19,416 bases of DNA, from NCBI GenBank assembly GCA_009760855.2, contig WPIO01000611.1:1-19416 (forward strand), given 5' to 3'. The translations under genes were made by a program, and so were the position numbers. Positions 19,139-19,416 of this stretch are shown in pieces. The notes under the pieces were generated by a model, which did no database searches, had not been told where the DNA came from, and was given only the letters and a program-made list of their open reading frames with translations. The DNA is from Cristatella mucedo (lineage: Eukaryota; Bryozoa; Phylactolaemata; Cristatellidae). Each line of letters opens with the position of its first letter. Within the stretch, counting starts at the first letter, position 1.

Positions 19139-19416
19139 GTGCGAAATGCTTTGAACAAGGTGCAGCACTCTGCTGCCAGCCAGGGCACGCTCCGACATGC
19201 AGGTTTGTAGTTTGTACATATTAAGCGATCTGCTGCGAACTCGTGCGAAACGTGTTATTTATTTGCGAAATGCTTTAAACAAGGTGCAGCACTCTGCTGC
19301 CAGCAAGCACAGGCTCCGACATGCAGATTTGAACTTTCTAGATATTCTGCGATTTGTTGCGAACTCGTACGAAACGGGTTATTTACATGCCAAATGCTAT
19401 AAACAAGGTGCAGCAC
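19139..19416. repeat. Right-edge units, including a chimeric unit
   Basis: The unit at 19139 carries CTTTGAACAAGG and TTTGTACATATTAAGCG, the latter shared with the unit at 8638. The unit at 19263 starts like the one at 15294 (TTATTTATTTGCG upstream, GAACTTTCTAGATATTCTGC inside). After GCGAT it continues like the 15790/15914 pair (TTGTTGCG, CTCGTACGAAACGGGTT, ACATGCC, CTATAAAC). The switch falls between 19348 and 19354. Confidence 0.85.
19363..19379 (+). other. CENP-B-box-like motif, 8 of 9 core bases
   Basis: Same sequence as the site at 15890-15906, inherited with the right half of the chimeric unit. The first T of the core is C. Confidence 0.35.

Larger units (their letters stand above)
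1..19416. repeat. 124-bp satellite DNA array, about 156 units
   Basis: The motif GTGCGAAATGC, or a close variant, recurs every 124 bp from 40 to 19387. The net drift over 156 intervals is only +3 bp, because a few indels (the largest +33 and -59) nearly cancel. The window begins at unit position 86 and ends at unit position 30, so the array continues past both edges. All units are head to tail on the same strand; no inverted unit and no foreign insertion was seen. Units contain a DraI site (TTTAAA, unit positions 12-17) and a GATC (89-92) almost throughout. Known: long tandem arrays of 100-200 bp units are typical eukaryotic satellites of heterochromatin. Inferred: a centromeric, pericentromeric or subtelomeric location; the sequence alone cannot choose. 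The family itself is not recognised. Confidence 0.98.

Noticed and set aside
1-19416. CRISPR array
   Set aside because: The repeat is contiguous, with no unique spacers; the 124-bp unit is far longer than CRISPR repeats; variation is at shared polymorphic sites.
1-19416. Transposon, LTR or integron cassette array
   Set aside because: No terminal inverted repeats, target-site duplications, transposase, integrase or attC-like structure. The dyad is internal to a simple tandem unit.
1-19416. Tandem tRNA or 5S rRNA genes
   Set aside because: No A-box/B-box pair, cloverleaf arms or terminator T-run was found in the unit.
112-19416. ACGTG cores resembling hypoxia- or bHLH-type sites, twice per unit
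   Set aside because: Five-base matches are expected by chance, and there is no promoter or gene context.

Overview
The whole window is one head-to-tail satellite DNA array. The repeat unit is 124 bp. About 156 successive units can be counted from their shared start motif GTGCGAAATGC, from position 40 to position 19387, with partial units at both edges. Neither end of the array is in view, every unit has the same orientation, and no unique sequence, gene, transposon or RNA gene interrupts it. A tandem array of this size, unit length and divergence points to a eukaryotic genome (centromeric, pericentromeric or subtelomeric heterochromatin). I do not recognise the monomer and cannot name the organism. 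The consensus unit is 50% G+C and holds 10 CpGs (about 1.3 times the number expected from its base composition).

Layout: 1-1901, moderately uniform units; 1902-2645, a divergent six-unit block with an internal 372-bp (three-unit) period; 2646-3642, near-consensus units; 3643-4370, a divergent six-unit block that recurs at 6531-7258; 4371-5413, mixed units including a 33-bp internal duplication; 5414-7590, the most shuffled divergent stretch; 7591-12871, a long homogenised stretch rich in small indels and holding a 65-bp truncated unit; 12872-16037, divergent again, with second copies of blocks from 1902-2645, 6282-6540 and 7210-7590, yet with almost no indels; 16038-19138, homogenised, with several units identical to the consensus; 19139-19416, a unit that looks like a recombination product of two unit types seen near 15.3 and 15.9 kb.

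No genes work together here. The many 87-codon open frames are an artefact: the unit is 3n+1 bases long and two of its three forward frames are open, so any read-through closes after about two units. The interest lies in the array itself. It is a mosaic of homogenised and divergent segments with multi-unit blocks copied over 3-13 kb. Each unit carries a short hypervariable stretch, a perfect 15-bp hairpin dyad, and three TGCGAA hexamers spaced 10 and 20 bp apart that overlap a weak CENP-B-box-like motif. Unit-by-unit comparison was done by eye; statements about identity are limited to what was compared directly.
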